Shown: piece by piece, positions 16,450-25,059 of the stretch
Numbering within the stretch: the stretch's first letter is position 1
How the letters are laid out: each line of letters starts with the position of its first letter
DNA from: Pedobacter westerhofensis
Lineage (GTDB): Bacteria > Bacteroidota > Bacteroidia > Sphingobacteriales > Sphingobacteriaceae
NCBI RefSeq assembly: GCF_900182595.1
Contig: NZ_FXTN01000003.1
Span: 496,001-560,000 of the forward strand
Length of the DNA stretch: 64,000 nt
Reading direction: 5' to 3'
Notes under the pieces: generated by a model
What the model was told of the DNA's origin: nothing
Database searches by the model: none
What the model saw: the letters and a program-made list of their open reading frames with translations, nothing else
Program-made: the position numbers and the translations under genes

Positions 16450-17783
16450 TAGTCGAACTTAAATCTTGTAAACCATTTGTCGTTGATGGTGAAGCCCAAA
16501 TGAAGGTTTACATAATTCTCACGCAGATCGTTGGTCACCATTGTGCCCCTGCGGCCAATTTCTGTAGTGAAGTTCAGTTTGTAGAATGCGTTTCTTGAGT
16601 TGGCCAGAGGAAGTCCGACACCAAATGTCAGTGCCACCTGTTTAACGTCGTTATCAGTTAGTTTGATATAGGTTTTATCATAGCTGAAACCCAAACGGTA
16701 ATCCACTTTGCTCCAGTAACTGTTGATCGAGGTAATATCAGGAGTGATCTGACCACCGATAGAAGCTCCCCTGCTGTTCTGCAAGCCCTGGTTTACACCG
16801 TTGATGGTAAGGTTAGACCATTTGCCCATTCTTACATCCGCACCAACCATCCACCTGTTGTATTTCTGAAGCACAATACCGAAGTTATGTACCAGCGGAA
16901 GTTTCAGGTTTGATTTACCTGTTCCGGTTGAATCAATAGTTTCAATCGTTACGCCACCATCTTCAGTACCGTCGTACGCATATTTTGTTGCCAGGAAGGT
17001 CCTGGTAGAATTTACTGTAGATGCCGAAGATCCTGAATAACCAAGCGTTACGAGCATTTTTGAATTGATGTGGATATCATATTGTGCGCCATATGAAAAA
17101 GCCACCCCCGCTACACTGTTTTTATTTTGTAAACGTGTACCGTAGCTGGTAGACGTAGCGCCTGCATCCAGTTCTGCATTGTCAGTAAACTGCAGATCTT
17201 TATTTTCGATCAGGTTTCCGAACAGGTACTCTACATTGGCACCGATCCTGAAATTATCTCCGATCCGGTATCCATAACCCATATAAGCTTTTGTAAGTCC
17301 GCCCTCACCGGTATACAGACTGGTTACGTTTTGCGTTGCACCATTTGTCGCAGAACCACTGATAGTTGATTTCTGGGCAAAGTTATAACCGAGTTCTGAA
17401 TAGGGCAGAATCCCAAAACTTAATGCAGAATGTGTGGTAATCGGGAAAGCGAGTGCCAGATGGCTCAGTGTTGCATTGAAACTCTTATCCTTTGCATCAT
17501 CTTTGGTCAGCGTAGTAAACCCGGCAGACATACCTACATCGATCGTAGTCAGTGTAATGCCGGCATAAGATGCAGGGTTCTGCATATTGATCACGCTGTA
17601 TCCTGTTGGTTTGTTTACTGCAGTAGAAATACCTCCCATTGCCCTGAGCTGGGGAAGCAGGCTCCCTCTGAGGTTTCCGATCCCGTACCTCGAGTAAGGT
17701 GACTGTGTAGTAACTTGTGCGTTAACAGAAATGCTGGCGAGCAGAACTAAAACTGCAGTTATATAATTAATCTTTTTGTACAT
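16449..17783 (-). CDS. Outer-membrane beta-barrel protein of the coaX-lptC cluster
   Basis: This 444-residue exported protein has a signal peptide (MYKKINYITAVLVLLASISVNAQ) and alternating amphipathic strands throughout, resembling FadL/OMPP1-type barrels. It starts with TQSPYSRYGIGN and ends in TINDKWFTRFKFD with a terminal hydrophobic strand. The function is unknown; from memory, similar proteins lie between coaX and lptC in many Bacteroidota, which hints at a role in envelope lipid or LPS handling. The ATG at 17783 was chosen over 17795 because of the signal peptide. It overlaps the coaX end by 17 bases. Confidence 0.8.
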   Translation of the reverse strand: MYKKINYITAVLVLLASISVNAQVTTQSPYSRYGIGNLRGSLLPQLRAMGGISTAVNKPTGYSVINMQNPASYAGITLTTIDVGMSAGFTTLTKDDAKDKSFNATLSHLALAFPITTHSALSFGILPYSELGYNFAQKSTISGSATNGATQNVTSLYTGEGGLTKAYMGYGYRIGDNFRIGANVEYLFGNLIENKDLQFTDNAELDAGATSTSYGTRLQNKNSVAGVAFSYGAQYDIHINSKMLVTLGYSGSSASTVNSTRTFLATKYAYDGTEDGGVTIETIDSTGTGKSNLKLPLVHNFGIVLQKYNRWMVGADVRMGKWSNLTINGVNQGLQNSRGASIGGQITPDITSINSYWSKVDYRLGFSYDKTYIKLTDNDVKQVALTFGVGLPLANSRNAFYKLNFTTEIGRRGTMVTNDLRENYVNLHLGFTINDKWFTRFKFD

Positions 17784-18522
17784 ATTCAAATGCAATGACT
17801 TCGTTTAATCCTTTTAATACCAAATAGGGATCGTGTATAATTTGAGGCGCAAAGATGCTGTTTTTTAATTGTTCCAGCAAGAATGTCGCGTCGCCCCCCG
17901 TTATTACTACCTTCAGGTCTGTATTTTTTATATTCTGGAGGGAAATAAACCCTTCAACCTCGTTGATCAGTCCCTGTAAAACACCATTTATGATCGCTGT
18001 CTGCGTATCTGTTCCTTCAGGGATCTGCTGTACTTCTTTGTCCCATTTTACCAGCGGCAGTTTACCAGTGTAATGGTGCAAAGCTTCGAACCTCATTTTG
18101 ATACCCAAACTGATGCTTCCGCCAAAATAGGCACTCTCCTCATTCAACAGATCATAGGTGATACAGGTTCCTGCATCTATGATCAGACAGTTCTGCTGAG
18201 GCCAGGCATGATGCACGGCTATTACTTTTGCCCACCTGTCCTGCCCCAGTGTTTCACGTGTCTGATAATAATTCTTTACCCCGGTATTCATCTGGGTAGA
18301 AAATGGAATATAGTTGGTCCCGCTCTTCAAAACATCGACAATAGCTGTGACATCCTCTTTCACACTGGAAACAGTAGAGCTCACAATTTTGTATTTATCA
18401 ATTAATTCTGAGAGGCTGTGTTGATCAATATGATCAGCACTTTGGAAAAATACCAGCACTTTATCATCAAAAACAGCAATTTTGCTGTTTGTATTGCCGA
18501 TATCTATGACCAGGTTATGCAT
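17767..18522 (-). CDS. coaX: Type III pantothenate kinase
   Basis: This 251-residue enzyme phosphorylates pantothenate, the first step of coenzyme A synthesis, in the cytosol. The ASKHA phosphate motif VIDIGNTNSK is at 5-14 with Asp7, GQDRWAKVIA at 93-102 and IIDAGTCITYD at 114-124. GGSISLGIKMRFEALHHYTGKLP matches the type III signature. It is the first gene of the cluster with the barrel protein and lptC, and has a good promoter plus a possible short leader ORF directly ahead of it. Confidence 0.95.
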   Translation of the reverse strand: MHNLVIDIGNTNSKIAVFDDKVLVFFQSADHIDQHSLSELIDKYKIVSSTVSSVKEDVTAIVDVLKSGTNYIPFSTQMNTGVKNYYQTRETLGQDRWAKVIAVHHAWPQQNCLIIDAGTCITYDLLNEESAYFGGSISLGIKMRFEALHHYTGKLPLVKWDKEVQQIPEGTDTQTAIINGVLQGLINEVEGFISLQNIKNTDLKVVITGGDATFLLEQLKNSIFAPQIIHDPYLVLKGLNEVIAFEYVQKD

Positions 18523-18556
18523 TTACCAATCCCGGGATAACAACTCCAAACTTCAT
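18515..18556 (-). CDS. Possible 13-aa leader peptide of coaX
   Basis: An ATG four bases after the -7 element of the coaX promoter opens a frame of 13 codons (MKFGVVIPGLVNA). Its TAA stop overlaps codons 2-3 of coaX, in another frame. Ribosomes ending here would be placed at the coaX start. Such an arrangement suggests translational coupling or attenuation, but it could also be chance. Confidence 0.3.
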   Translation of the reverse strand: MKFGVVIPGLVNA

Positions 18557-18560
18557 GGTA

Positions 18561-18589
18561 CAAAGCTATTAATCTTTACCAAGTTTCAA
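18561..18589 (-). promoter_or_regulatory. Promoter of the coaX operon
   Basis: On the minus strand, TTG (18587-18589) and TAGCTTTG (18561-18568) are separated by 18 bases and match the Bacteroidota consensus TTG/TAnnTTTG exactly. Transcription should start near 18555-18558, about 35 bases before the coaX ATG. Confidence 0.65.
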
Positions 18590-18611
18590 GGCTTCAAACT
18601 GTTAAAAAAAG

Positions 18612-19592
18612 TTAAACAAATAAAAAGAACTGTATAGCAACTACCAGAATAAGGAATAAACTTTCGTAAAACCAACGTTTTGTGGCGTTTGAAAAATAAT
18701 ACGCCAGCAATACAGCCCCTGGTGGAACACACAGTAAAAAATGATATAATTTAAAAGTGGGTTTGGTATAAAAACTCACAATCGCGATCAGAAACATAAA
18801 AAATAACATCTGAAATGCTTTTCTGGTACTGATAAAACTTCTGAAGAAATTTTCACGCAGCTGGATCATGGCCAGCACCATCATCACGGCTACCGGAACA
18901 AGTACGAGGTAATCATTGTACTGTATTTTGAAAACTGAGGGGAATTTATTCTTAAGCGGCAGCCAGATTTTATAAAACATCCCCAGGTTATCATTCCAGT
19001 AATAAAAAATGGCCAGGAAAAAGATAATACTCAGGAAGCCAACCAGGCCCGAGACCCATTCACGCCAGTTAAATGACCTGTACAAAAGCAGGCTCAGCCA
19101 GATGAGCAGCAACATCATTACAAAAGGGAAATAGATCAGTGTACCCAAGGCAATGAACATACCTACATCAAACATGATCATGATCGCATTTGGGGCTTTT
19201 CCTATTTTCAGCAATTTATCCATGATCAGGATCAGCAGAAAATTACAGATCAGTGTAGGGCTAAGCACAAGAAAAGGCTCAAATAAACTTGCTGTTGTGA
19301 TAAAGAGCAGTGCCGGGAGGAAACTGGGCTTGGCCAGCAGTGCATGATTGTTAACGATCCTGTTAAAAATTAGCGCCTGCACATAGATCAGTATGCCGGC
19401 AAACAGAATATTGGACATGGTGGAAAAACCATTCCCGATGGGGATCTGGATCAGCAATTTGGTGTAAGGCTCTAAAAACTCAAAATTTAACCTTTCCGGA
19501 GGATTGGAGAGGATGGCGATCCGCATAAAAAAGGTATATGCAAAAAGCAGCAGCAGGTTAACAGGGTTAAGCGTTTTAAATTGATTGATCAT
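18612..19592 (-). CDS. DUF6427 family integral membrane protein
   Basis: This 326-residue protein consists almost entirely of hydrophobic segments, about nine or ten membrane helices with short loops. It resembles the Bacteroidota family DUF6427 (members are sometimes mislabelled beta-carotene monooxygenase); no catalytic motif was recognised. It begins 30 bases after the glycosyltransferase gene and is the last gene of the operon that starts with a 30-residue membrane peptide. Context suggests an envelope or glycolipid role. Confidence 0.7.
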   Translation of the reverse strand: MINQFKTLNPVNLLLLFAYTFFMRIAILSNPPERLNFEFLEPYTKLLIQIPIGNGFSTMSNILFAGILIYVQALIFNRIVNNHALLAKPSFLPALLFITTASLFEPFLVLSPTLICNFLLILIMDKLLKIGKAPNAIMIMFDVGMFIALGTLIYFPFVMMLLLIWLSLLLYRSFNWREWVSGLVGFLSIIFFLAIFYYWNDNLGMFYKIWLPLKNKFPSVFKIQYNDYLVLVPVAVMMVLAMIQLRENFFRSFISTRKAFQMLFFMFLIAIVSFYTKPTFKLYHFLLCVPPGAVLLAYYFSNATKRWFYESLFLILVVAIQFFLFV

Positions 19593-19622
19593 GCCTTTTA
19601 GTTAAGGGCAAAGTAAAGAAAT

Positions 19623-20609
19623 TTATCTGGCAAACTCCTTTACAACTTTGTCAATCACTATGGCGGTCTCATCTGGAAAACTAAACTGGTGCTCCTGGGG
19701 ATCAGACACCCATTTTTTTATCGTATGGACCCAGTTTTTATTGCTCCCCCAGATGACCGGAAGCCCCATCTCCTGCAGCGCAAAGGCATTGCACTGCTGT
19801 TCGTACTGGAATTTCATAGGTACCACCAGAAGTTTCTTGCCAAGGAAGAGTGCTTCTGAAGGGCCTTCAAATCCACCTCCGGTGAGCAGGCCGGTACAAC
19901 TGGCCATACTGGCATTAAACTGTTCGTTATTTACCGGGCACACACTCACGTTGCCGTCTGTGAAACTGCCTTTGGTATGTTTGGAGAACACCTGCCACTC
20001 TACCTGCGGTATCTGTTTGAGGATAGGAAGGAGTATCTGATCATCTATAGCCGGCAGATAGACTGTATAATGACCAAGGTTGCTGGTGATAAGGTTGCGG
20101 ATTTCTGAACGGATGACCGGTGTATGGATAAAATCGTCGTATGCTTTAAAATGAAAGCCGACATGATGTGTGGAAGGAGCATAATACTTCATGACCAGCT
20201 GTGCCCAGTTTATGCTCTGTGGTTTTGGCACTTTGGGCGACAGAAATGACGCCTGGTGACTCAGGGCTACGCTTTCTATTCCGCGTGATTTACATGCCCA
20301 GGCGGTTACCGGCTCAAAATCGTTTAATATCAGGTTATAATCTTTCAGTGGCAGCTTGCGCATATCACTGACAAACCGCGGAAGGTTCATGGACTTCCAG
20401 GTACCGTAGTGGTTTACCCCGCCCTTCCTGCCGAAGATAAAACTGAATCCGTGCAGCTGGAACCTGATATCCTGGCTTAACTTTACATCAGCCTGTGTGC
20501 CACTGATCAGAAGATCAACATCACCGTGCTGCTGCAACAAAGGTACAATCTCCCGCGCACGACTGATATGACCGTTTCCCGTGCCTTGTATGGCATAAAG
20601 TATCTTCAT
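19623..20609 (-). CDS. MurG-like glycosyltransferase family protein
   Basis: This 328-residue protein has a GT-B-like N-terminus (MKILYAIQGTGNGHISRARE) and the C-terminal nucleotide-sugar region around GLLTGGGFEGPSEALFLGKKLLVVPM and QYEQQCNAFALQEMG, as in COG1819/PF13528-type transferases. It probably transfers a sugar to a lipid on the cytosolic side of the membrane. It lies 29 bases downstream of an LpxH-like phosphoesterase gene, suggesting a common glycolipid pathway. Donor and acceptor cannot be told from sequence. Confidence 0.8.
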   Translation of the reverse strand: MKILYAIQGTGNGHISRAREIVPLLQQHGDVDLLISGTQADVKLSQDIRFQLHGFSFIFGRKGGVNHYGTWKSMNLPRFVSDMRKLPLKDYNLILNDFEPVTAWACKSRGIESVALSHQASFLSPKVPKPQSINWAQLVMKYYAPSTHHVGFHFKAYDDFIHTPVIRSEIRNLITSNLGHYTVYLPAIDDQILLPILKQIPQVEWQVFSKHTKGSFTDGNVSVCPVNNEQFNASMASCTGLLTGGGFEGPSEALFLGKKLLVVPMKFQYEQQCNAFALQEMGLPVIWGSNKNWVHTIKKWVSDPQEHQFSFPDETAIVIDKVVKEFAR

Positions 20610-20638
20610 CCTCCCCGAATATCTGTAAATTTTATCCG

Positions 20639-21496
20639 CTAGACAATTTCTAATTTTATCTTTTGGAGCAAGGCATTGATATCCAGCTTACTGTGTAAAT
20701 CCTCACTGTCAGAAAGTGCTCCTTCTTCTACTTCATCTGTCTGGAAATCTTTGTTCTCATATTTAAAGATCGTCCATTCTTTATTCGCGTATTCCAGCGC
20801 TGTGAGATTTTCTACCCAGTCGCCACTGTTCAGGTAGATTACGGATCCATCTTCAGTGCTGATGATCCGTTTTTCGGGCTGATGGATGTGCCCGCATACT
20901 ACATAGCCGTATCCGTTTTTTGCGGCCAGTTCTGCAGCGGTCTGTTCAAAACCGTTGATGAACTTCACAGCATCTTTAAACTGGGCTTTAATCTTTTTGG
21001 AGAAACTCATTTTATCCTGTCCTACCAGGGTTAGGCCCCAGTTGACCACACTGTTGATCAGGATCAGGGAATCATATCCCACAGCACCCAGTTTGGCCAG
21101 CCATTTGGAATGCTGCATGGTCACATCAAATATATCGCCATGGAAAAACCATGCTTTTTTACCATCCAGTTCCAGGACCAGTTTATTCTGGAGGTGAAAT
21201 CCTCCCATGTGCATATCTGCGAATTTCCGCAGCAGCTCGTCGTGGTTACCTGTCAGATAATAAACAGGTACGCCCTCTGCTACGAATTTCATCAGTTTCC
21301 TTACTACCTTCATATGGGTTTCAGGCCAGTATCGTTTGCTGAATTGCCAGATGTCGATAATATCCCCGTTGAGGATTAACATCTTTGGTTTGATGCTCTT
21401 TAAATACTTGAGCAGTTCTTTTGCATGACAGCCATATGTACCCAAATGAACGTCAGAAATAACAGCGATATCTACTTCTCTTTTATCCATCTTCAT
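20639..21496 (-). CDS. LpxH-like metallophosphoesterase (UDP-2,3-diacylglucosamine diphosphatase family)
   Basis: This 285-residue calcineurin-like phosphoesterase has all metal-binding blocks: ISDVHLGTYG, LNGDIIDIWQFS, LTGNHDELLRKF, WFFHGDIFDVTMQHS and VCGHIHQPEKR. This set and the length match the LpxH-related family that cleaves UDP-diacylglucosamine in lipid A synthesis, although the Bacteroidota paralogues are not all proven LpxH enzymes. The ATG at 21496 (or 21490) follows the stop of a 30-codon membrane peptide gene by 6 bases, so the two are probably translated together. Confidence 0.85.
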   Translation of the reverse strand: MKMDKREVDIAVISDVHLGTYGCHAKELLKYLKSIKPKMLILNGDIIDIWQFSKRYWPETHMKVVRKLMKFVAEGVPVYYLTGNHDELLRKFADMHMGGFHLQNKLVLELDGKKAWFFHGDIFDVTMQHSKWLAKLGAVGYDSLILINSVVNWGLTLVGQDKMSFSKKIKAQFKDAVKFINGFEQTAAELAAKNGYGYVVCGHIHQPEKRIISTEDGSVIYLNSGDWVENLTALEYANKEWTIFKYENKDFQTDEVEEGALSDSEDLHSKLDINALLQKIKLEIV

Positions 21497-21502
21497 TTGT
21501 TT

Positions 21503-21595
21503 TTATACGTCATCTTCATCAATTCTCAATTCCCAGGGACTGAAAAAGAATATCACCAGGGCAACCACACAGACTGTAAGAGCTATTTCCTGCAT
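21503..21595 (-). CDS. Small membrane peptide (30 aa) coupled to the LpxH-like gene
   Basis: An ATG at 21595 opens a 30-codon frame whose product starts MQEIALTVCVVALVIFFFSP, a single transmembrane helix, and ends WELRIDEDDV, an acidic tail. The TAA at 21503 is only 6 bases before the ATG of the LpxH-like gene. The hydrophobic core, polar tail and operon-like spacing look like a true small protein gene too short for ordinary gene callers. No family was recognised. Confidence 0.6.
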   Translation of the reverse strand: MQEIALTVCVVALVIFFFSPWELRIDEDDV

Positions 21596-21896
21596 ATCAT
21601 TCCAGTTTATTATACAAATATGCAATATGCAGGTTAACAAGGCATTAACACAATATTATGTTCAGGTTAGATCACTCCTGAAATGAGTGCCCAACATCAC
21701 AGACACCCTACACACGGAAGCGTAATTGTATTAGTAAAAGATAAGAAAGGATTCAGCAGGATCTCAGCTATTGCTCAGGTACCCTCAGGGTAGGACATGA
21801 ATAGGTGATGGCTAGTTCAAGTGTAGCTGAAAGCTAGCTGAGACCGATCTCCTATAGTCTGCTGTTGACGCTACTACAGGAGACAGCAATGCAAAA
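21596..21896. other. Intergenic region between yfhO and the small peptide operon
   Basis: No established gene is visible. The minus strand has a weak promoter-like CATATTTG at 21615-21622 ahead of the 30-aa peptide gene. The plus strand carries a 36-codon open frame (21683-21793, starting MSAQHHRHPTHGSVIVLVKD), and TACCCT/AGGGTA form a small inverted repeat near its end. The stretch from 21660 on is richer in GC than a typical spacer here and may be a decayed gene. Confidence 0.4.
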
Positions 21897-21928
21897 AAAA
21901 GCTGCTGCAGGAGAATGCAGCAGCTTTT
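21897..21928 (-). terminator. Intrinsic terminator of yfhO
   Basis: AAAAGCTGCTGCA (21897-21909) and TGCAGCAGCTTTT (21916-21928) form a 13-bp perfect stem with a six-base loop. The A-run at 21893-21900 becomes a U-tract on the minus strand, 20 bases after the yfhO stop. Confidence 0.9.
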
Positions 21929-21947
21929 GAAAATATCAGAGTAATGG

Positions 21948-24413
21948 TTATACGGTTCTTTTACCTTTTTTATTTTCTGAATAAAATGCAAATCCCAGGC
22001 CCAGTACGAGCAGGATTGATCCTGCAAGAGAGATCTTTTCACCGGTGTAATATGATGTTGGATGGAAAACAAATTCCAGTTTGTGGTTACCAGACTCCAG
22101 CTGTGCAGCACGGAGTACATAATCAGCCCTGAAATATGGCTTTTCTTTGCCATCAATCAGCATTTTCCAGCCTTTATCATAATAGATTTCTGAGAATACA
22201 GCGATGACATCCCTTGGTGCGCTGTAAGAATAGATCATGTGATCAGGTCCGTAGCTGTCAAGCTTGATAAATGACGTTGGCCCGCCCAGTCCGGCACGGG
22301 TGGTATCCATTGCACTTTTGTATTTGATATCTACAATGGCTTCCTTTTTTGGGTCAAAGCTGCTGATCGCTTTCATTTCTTCATCAGAGTTCTGCACAAA
22401 CTGAACTTTGTCTACAATCCAGGCATTGCCCGCTGCAGTTTCGTTCCGCTGCATTTTGTAGGCACCTGTCTGCTGGTCCTGCGTGATGATATATTTAGTG
22501 TTCAGCATATCCAGCACATCCTGGTTTACGCTTTTGGTGAACTGGTGATCGATCAGTTCCTGGATGCGTTTTAACCTGGCTGAATGTGCTCCGCCCACAG
22601 TCTTGTGGAAGTAAGAGGCATCGGCGCTGGTGAATGTAGGAATTGATGTATCAAAAACCCTGAAATCAGGGTCTTTATCGGCCATGATGAAGGTATCTAC
22701 ATCTCTTGGCTGGTAATGATTGGTTAAAGTATTCTTCGGTACAAAATTCTGGTTGTTAAGGTAACGGCGGTCAACCTGCCACATATCGAACAGGATGACG
22801 ATCGCCAGTATTCCAAAAACCACATCGGCTTTCATCTTTTTGGTGATCAGTGCCCAGATCAGTCCGAAACCGATTGCCACAAAAATTACCGTACGTATCG
22901 CATCGGCCCTTGCCAGGGATACCCTGTCCTGGATTAGTGCGTTAGCAATAGTTGTAGCGATATTTCTGTCGTTGTTCAGCGCACGCATCAGTTGTTCTAC
23001 AAACTGCTCATGATCTGAAGTGCGGAAACTGAAGAATAAAGTAGGCATGATGGCAACGAGCAAGGCGAAGCCTCCCGTAATACCGGCCGACCAGGTCAGC
23101 TTTTTAACCAGGAATTTCTGATCATATTTTCCTTCCTGCGCTTCTTTGATTGCCAGCAGGGCAAGGATAGGGAATAGCAGGCCCACTACAGCCAGTATAG
23201 ATTCTACTGCCCTGAACTTGTTATACAGTGGTACATAGTCGAAGAAAAAGTCTGAGATGAGCGGGAAGTTCTTGCCAAAAGACAAGAGCATCAGCAGTAT
23301 TGTAGCTGATAAAATCCACCATTTCATCCTGTCGCGCACAATGAACAAGCCGAACACAAACAGGAAGCAGATGATAGCACCAAAGTAATATGGCCCTGCG
23401 GTAAATGGTTTGTCACCCCAGTAAACAGGTAAACGCTGTGCAAAGTCTGCAGCCTGCTCTGGCGTTGCGCCTACAGTCTGGATTGCTTTTGCAACATTTG
23501 AACTGGCATCAAGGCGCTCATTTCCGCCACCGTATAAGTTAGGGATCAGGAAAGTAAGCGATTCACTTACGCCCTGGCTCCACTGGTAGGCATAGTCTTT
23601 TGGAAGGCCGTTATCCGGTTCAGCAGCGTCTGTTTTCAGGTTGGATTTACCGCGTATGGTTTCTTTTCCGTATTCATAGGTAGTCCACAAGCTTCCGGCA
23701 TTGATCATGACAGATACCAAAACAGCGATACCCAGATAGCCCATTGCTTTGCCCAGTTGCTGGGTCCTTTTTTCCTTTACCGCAGCATAAATTTCGATAC
23801 CGATATAGATAATCAGTGCAAGCAGCAGGTAATAAGTCATCTGGATATGGTTAGCCCTGATGTCTAAAGCCAGAAATAGCGCCGTTAAACTGGCACCCAT
23901 CAGGTACCGTCCGCGGAGGGTGAGGATGATACCGGCCAGTATCGGGGCAAAAAATCCTATTGCCAGGGCCTTATTGCTATGGCCTGCGGCGATGATAATA
24001 AAGTTATACGAAGTAAAAGAGAATGCAATAGCTCCTGCAGCGGCCAGCCAGGGGTTGATCCTGAGCACACAAAACAGCAGGTATGAACCCAGAAGATATA
24101 AGAGAACAGTTCCTACAGGATCAGGGAAAGTATCCTTGATCAGGGAGATGCCGTAAGTAGTTAAATTAAGCGGGTACTGTACCCAGATCTGATAGGCGGG
24201 CATTCCGCCAAACATTTGATTTGTCCACAGAGGGCCTTTGCCATCTTTGGCTTTGTAATCCATGATTTCTTTCTGCATGGCCTTAGCCTGCAAAACATCG
24301 CCTTGCTGAGGTACTTTACCCTGCAGGACAGGACTAAAATAGACAAAACATATAATTACAAAAAACGCACTGATGGCCAGATGTATGCCATTCCTTTTTA
24401 ACCAATTATTCAT
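21948..24413 (-). CDS. YfhO family membrane protein
   Basis: This 821-residue protein has a dozen or more membrane helices and a C-terminal extracytoplasmic domain (about 590-780), as in the YfhO family (PF09586) related to GT-C type lipid-linked sugar transferases. The N-terminal loop VLQGKVPQQGDVLQA and the later YQWSQGVSESLTFLIPNLYGG are typical of Bacteroidota members. A role in glycosylating a cell-envelope polymer, by analogy with Gram-positive YfhO, is plausible. It is monocistronic, with a TATTTTTG -7-like box at 24442-24449 and its own terminator. Confidence 0.87.
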   Translation of the reverse strand: MNNWLKRNGIHLAISAFFVIICFVYFSPVLQGKVPQQGDVLQAKAMQKEIMDYKAKDGKGPLWTNQMFGGMPAYQIWVQYPLNLTTYGISLIKDTFPDPVGTVLLYLLGSYLLFCVLRINPWLAAAGAIAFSFTSYNFIIIAAGHSNKALAIGFFAPILAGIILTLRGRYLMGASLTALFLALDIRANHIQMTYYLLLALIIYIGIEIYAAVKEKRTQQLGKAMGYLGIAVLVSVMINAGSLWTTYEYGKETIRGKSNLKTDAAEPDNGLPKDYAYQWSQGVSESLTFLIPNLYGGGNERLDASSNVAKAIQTVGATPEQAADFAQRLPVYWGDKPFTAGPYYFGAIICFLFVFGLFIVRDRMKWWILSATILLMLLSFGKNFPLISDFFFDYVPLYNKFRAVESILAVVGLLFPILALLAIKEAQEGKYDQKFLVKKLTWSAGITGGFALLVAIMPTLFFSFRTSDHEQFVEQLMRALNNDRNIATTIANALIQDRVSLARADAIRTVIFVAIGFGLIWALITKKMKADVVFGILAIVILFDMWQVDRRYLNNQNFVPKNTLTNHYQPRDVDTFIMADKDPDFRVFDTSIPTFTSADASYFHKTVGGAHSARLKRIQELIDHQFTKSVNQDVLDMLNTKYIITQDQQTGAYKMQRNETAAGNAWIVDKVQFVQNSDEEMKAISSFDPKKEAIVDIKYKSAMDTTRAGLGGPTSFIKLDSYGPDHMIYSYSAPRDVIAVFSEIYYDKGWKMLIDGKEKPYFRADYVLRAAQLESGNHKLEFVFHPTSYYTGEKISLAGSILLVLGLGFAFYSENKKGKRTV

Positions 24414-24499
24414 TAAGGTTTGCTTATATTTAAACTAACCCCAAAAATATAAAATAGATACAGATTAGGAAGGAAAATAACAATGAATAAGGGAAATTT

Positions 24500-24751
24500 T
24501 TATTTCACCTCTTCATATTCTACGAAATCACCAAGTTTATCGGCGTTTCCCTGTTTTTGCTGTGGCGGTACATAATCGATTGATATAGATCCTTCAGGCT
24601 TTGTAGAGCTGTTCGGATTATTCTGCGCGGCCTGCTGCTCCTGCATCTTGCCAAAAACACTTTTAAGTACCATTGGAAAAACAAGGCGTAAGAGCAACCG
24701 GATAACCCAGAGTATCATTATAGTGATGAAAAGAAATTTTATAAGACCCAT
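24500..24751 (-). CDS. DUF4834 family small membrane protein
   Basis: This 83-residue protein has one N-terminal membrane helix (IKFLFITIMILWVIRLLLRL), a basic stretch, and a Gln/Asn-rich tail ending GDFVEYEEVK, the usual shape of DUF4834. The function is unknown. A TATATTTG box at 24772-24779 on the minus strand could be its -7 element, about 20 bases ahead of the ATG. Confidence 0.78.
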   Translation of the reverse strand: MGLIKFLFITIMILWVIRLLLRLVFPMVLKSVFGKMQEQQAAQNNPNSSTKPEGSISIDYVPPQQKQGNADKLGDFVEYEEVK

Positions 24752-24849
24752 GATATAATTCAGTTGATTTACAAATATAGACAGTTTTCAGCGCGCAATA
24801 TTACAAATACACGCTGTTTCTTGCACAATAATTACAATTTAAAGTACGA

Positions 24850-25053
24850 TTAAAAATCTTCTTCAACGATTTCTGCTACCCTGCCAACCTGTCCGTCTTC
24901 GAGCCTCACCTTGATTCCCCTTGAATGATAAGGTGATGATGTGAGCAAATTTGCCACGATCCCTCGTGTGAGCTTCCCGCTGCGCTGATCTTTTTTTAAA
25001 ATGATATCTACCTCTAGTCCCGGATAGATATCCGATCTGTTTTTTCCGTCCAT
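24850..25053 (-). CDS. ywbE: YwbE family protein
   Basis: This 67-residue protein matches YwbE (PF09962) over its full length: a small beta-rich protein with NRSDIYPGLEVDIILKKDQR and LTRGIVANLLTSS, SPYHSRGIKVRLEDGQVGRV. The function is unknown. It starts 6 bases after the uvrB stop, so the two are co-transcribed. Confidence 0.9.
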   Translation of the reverse strand: MDGKNRSDIYPGLEVDIILKKDQRSGKLTRGIVANLLTSSPYHSRGIKVRLEDGQVGRVAEIVEEDF

Positions 25054-25059
25054 TTAACC

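Noticed and set aside
21812..22156. 114-codon minus-strand frame at the yfhO end
   Set aside because: It runs through the yfhO terminator and overlaps the yfhO C-terminus in another frame; the product has no protein-like features.
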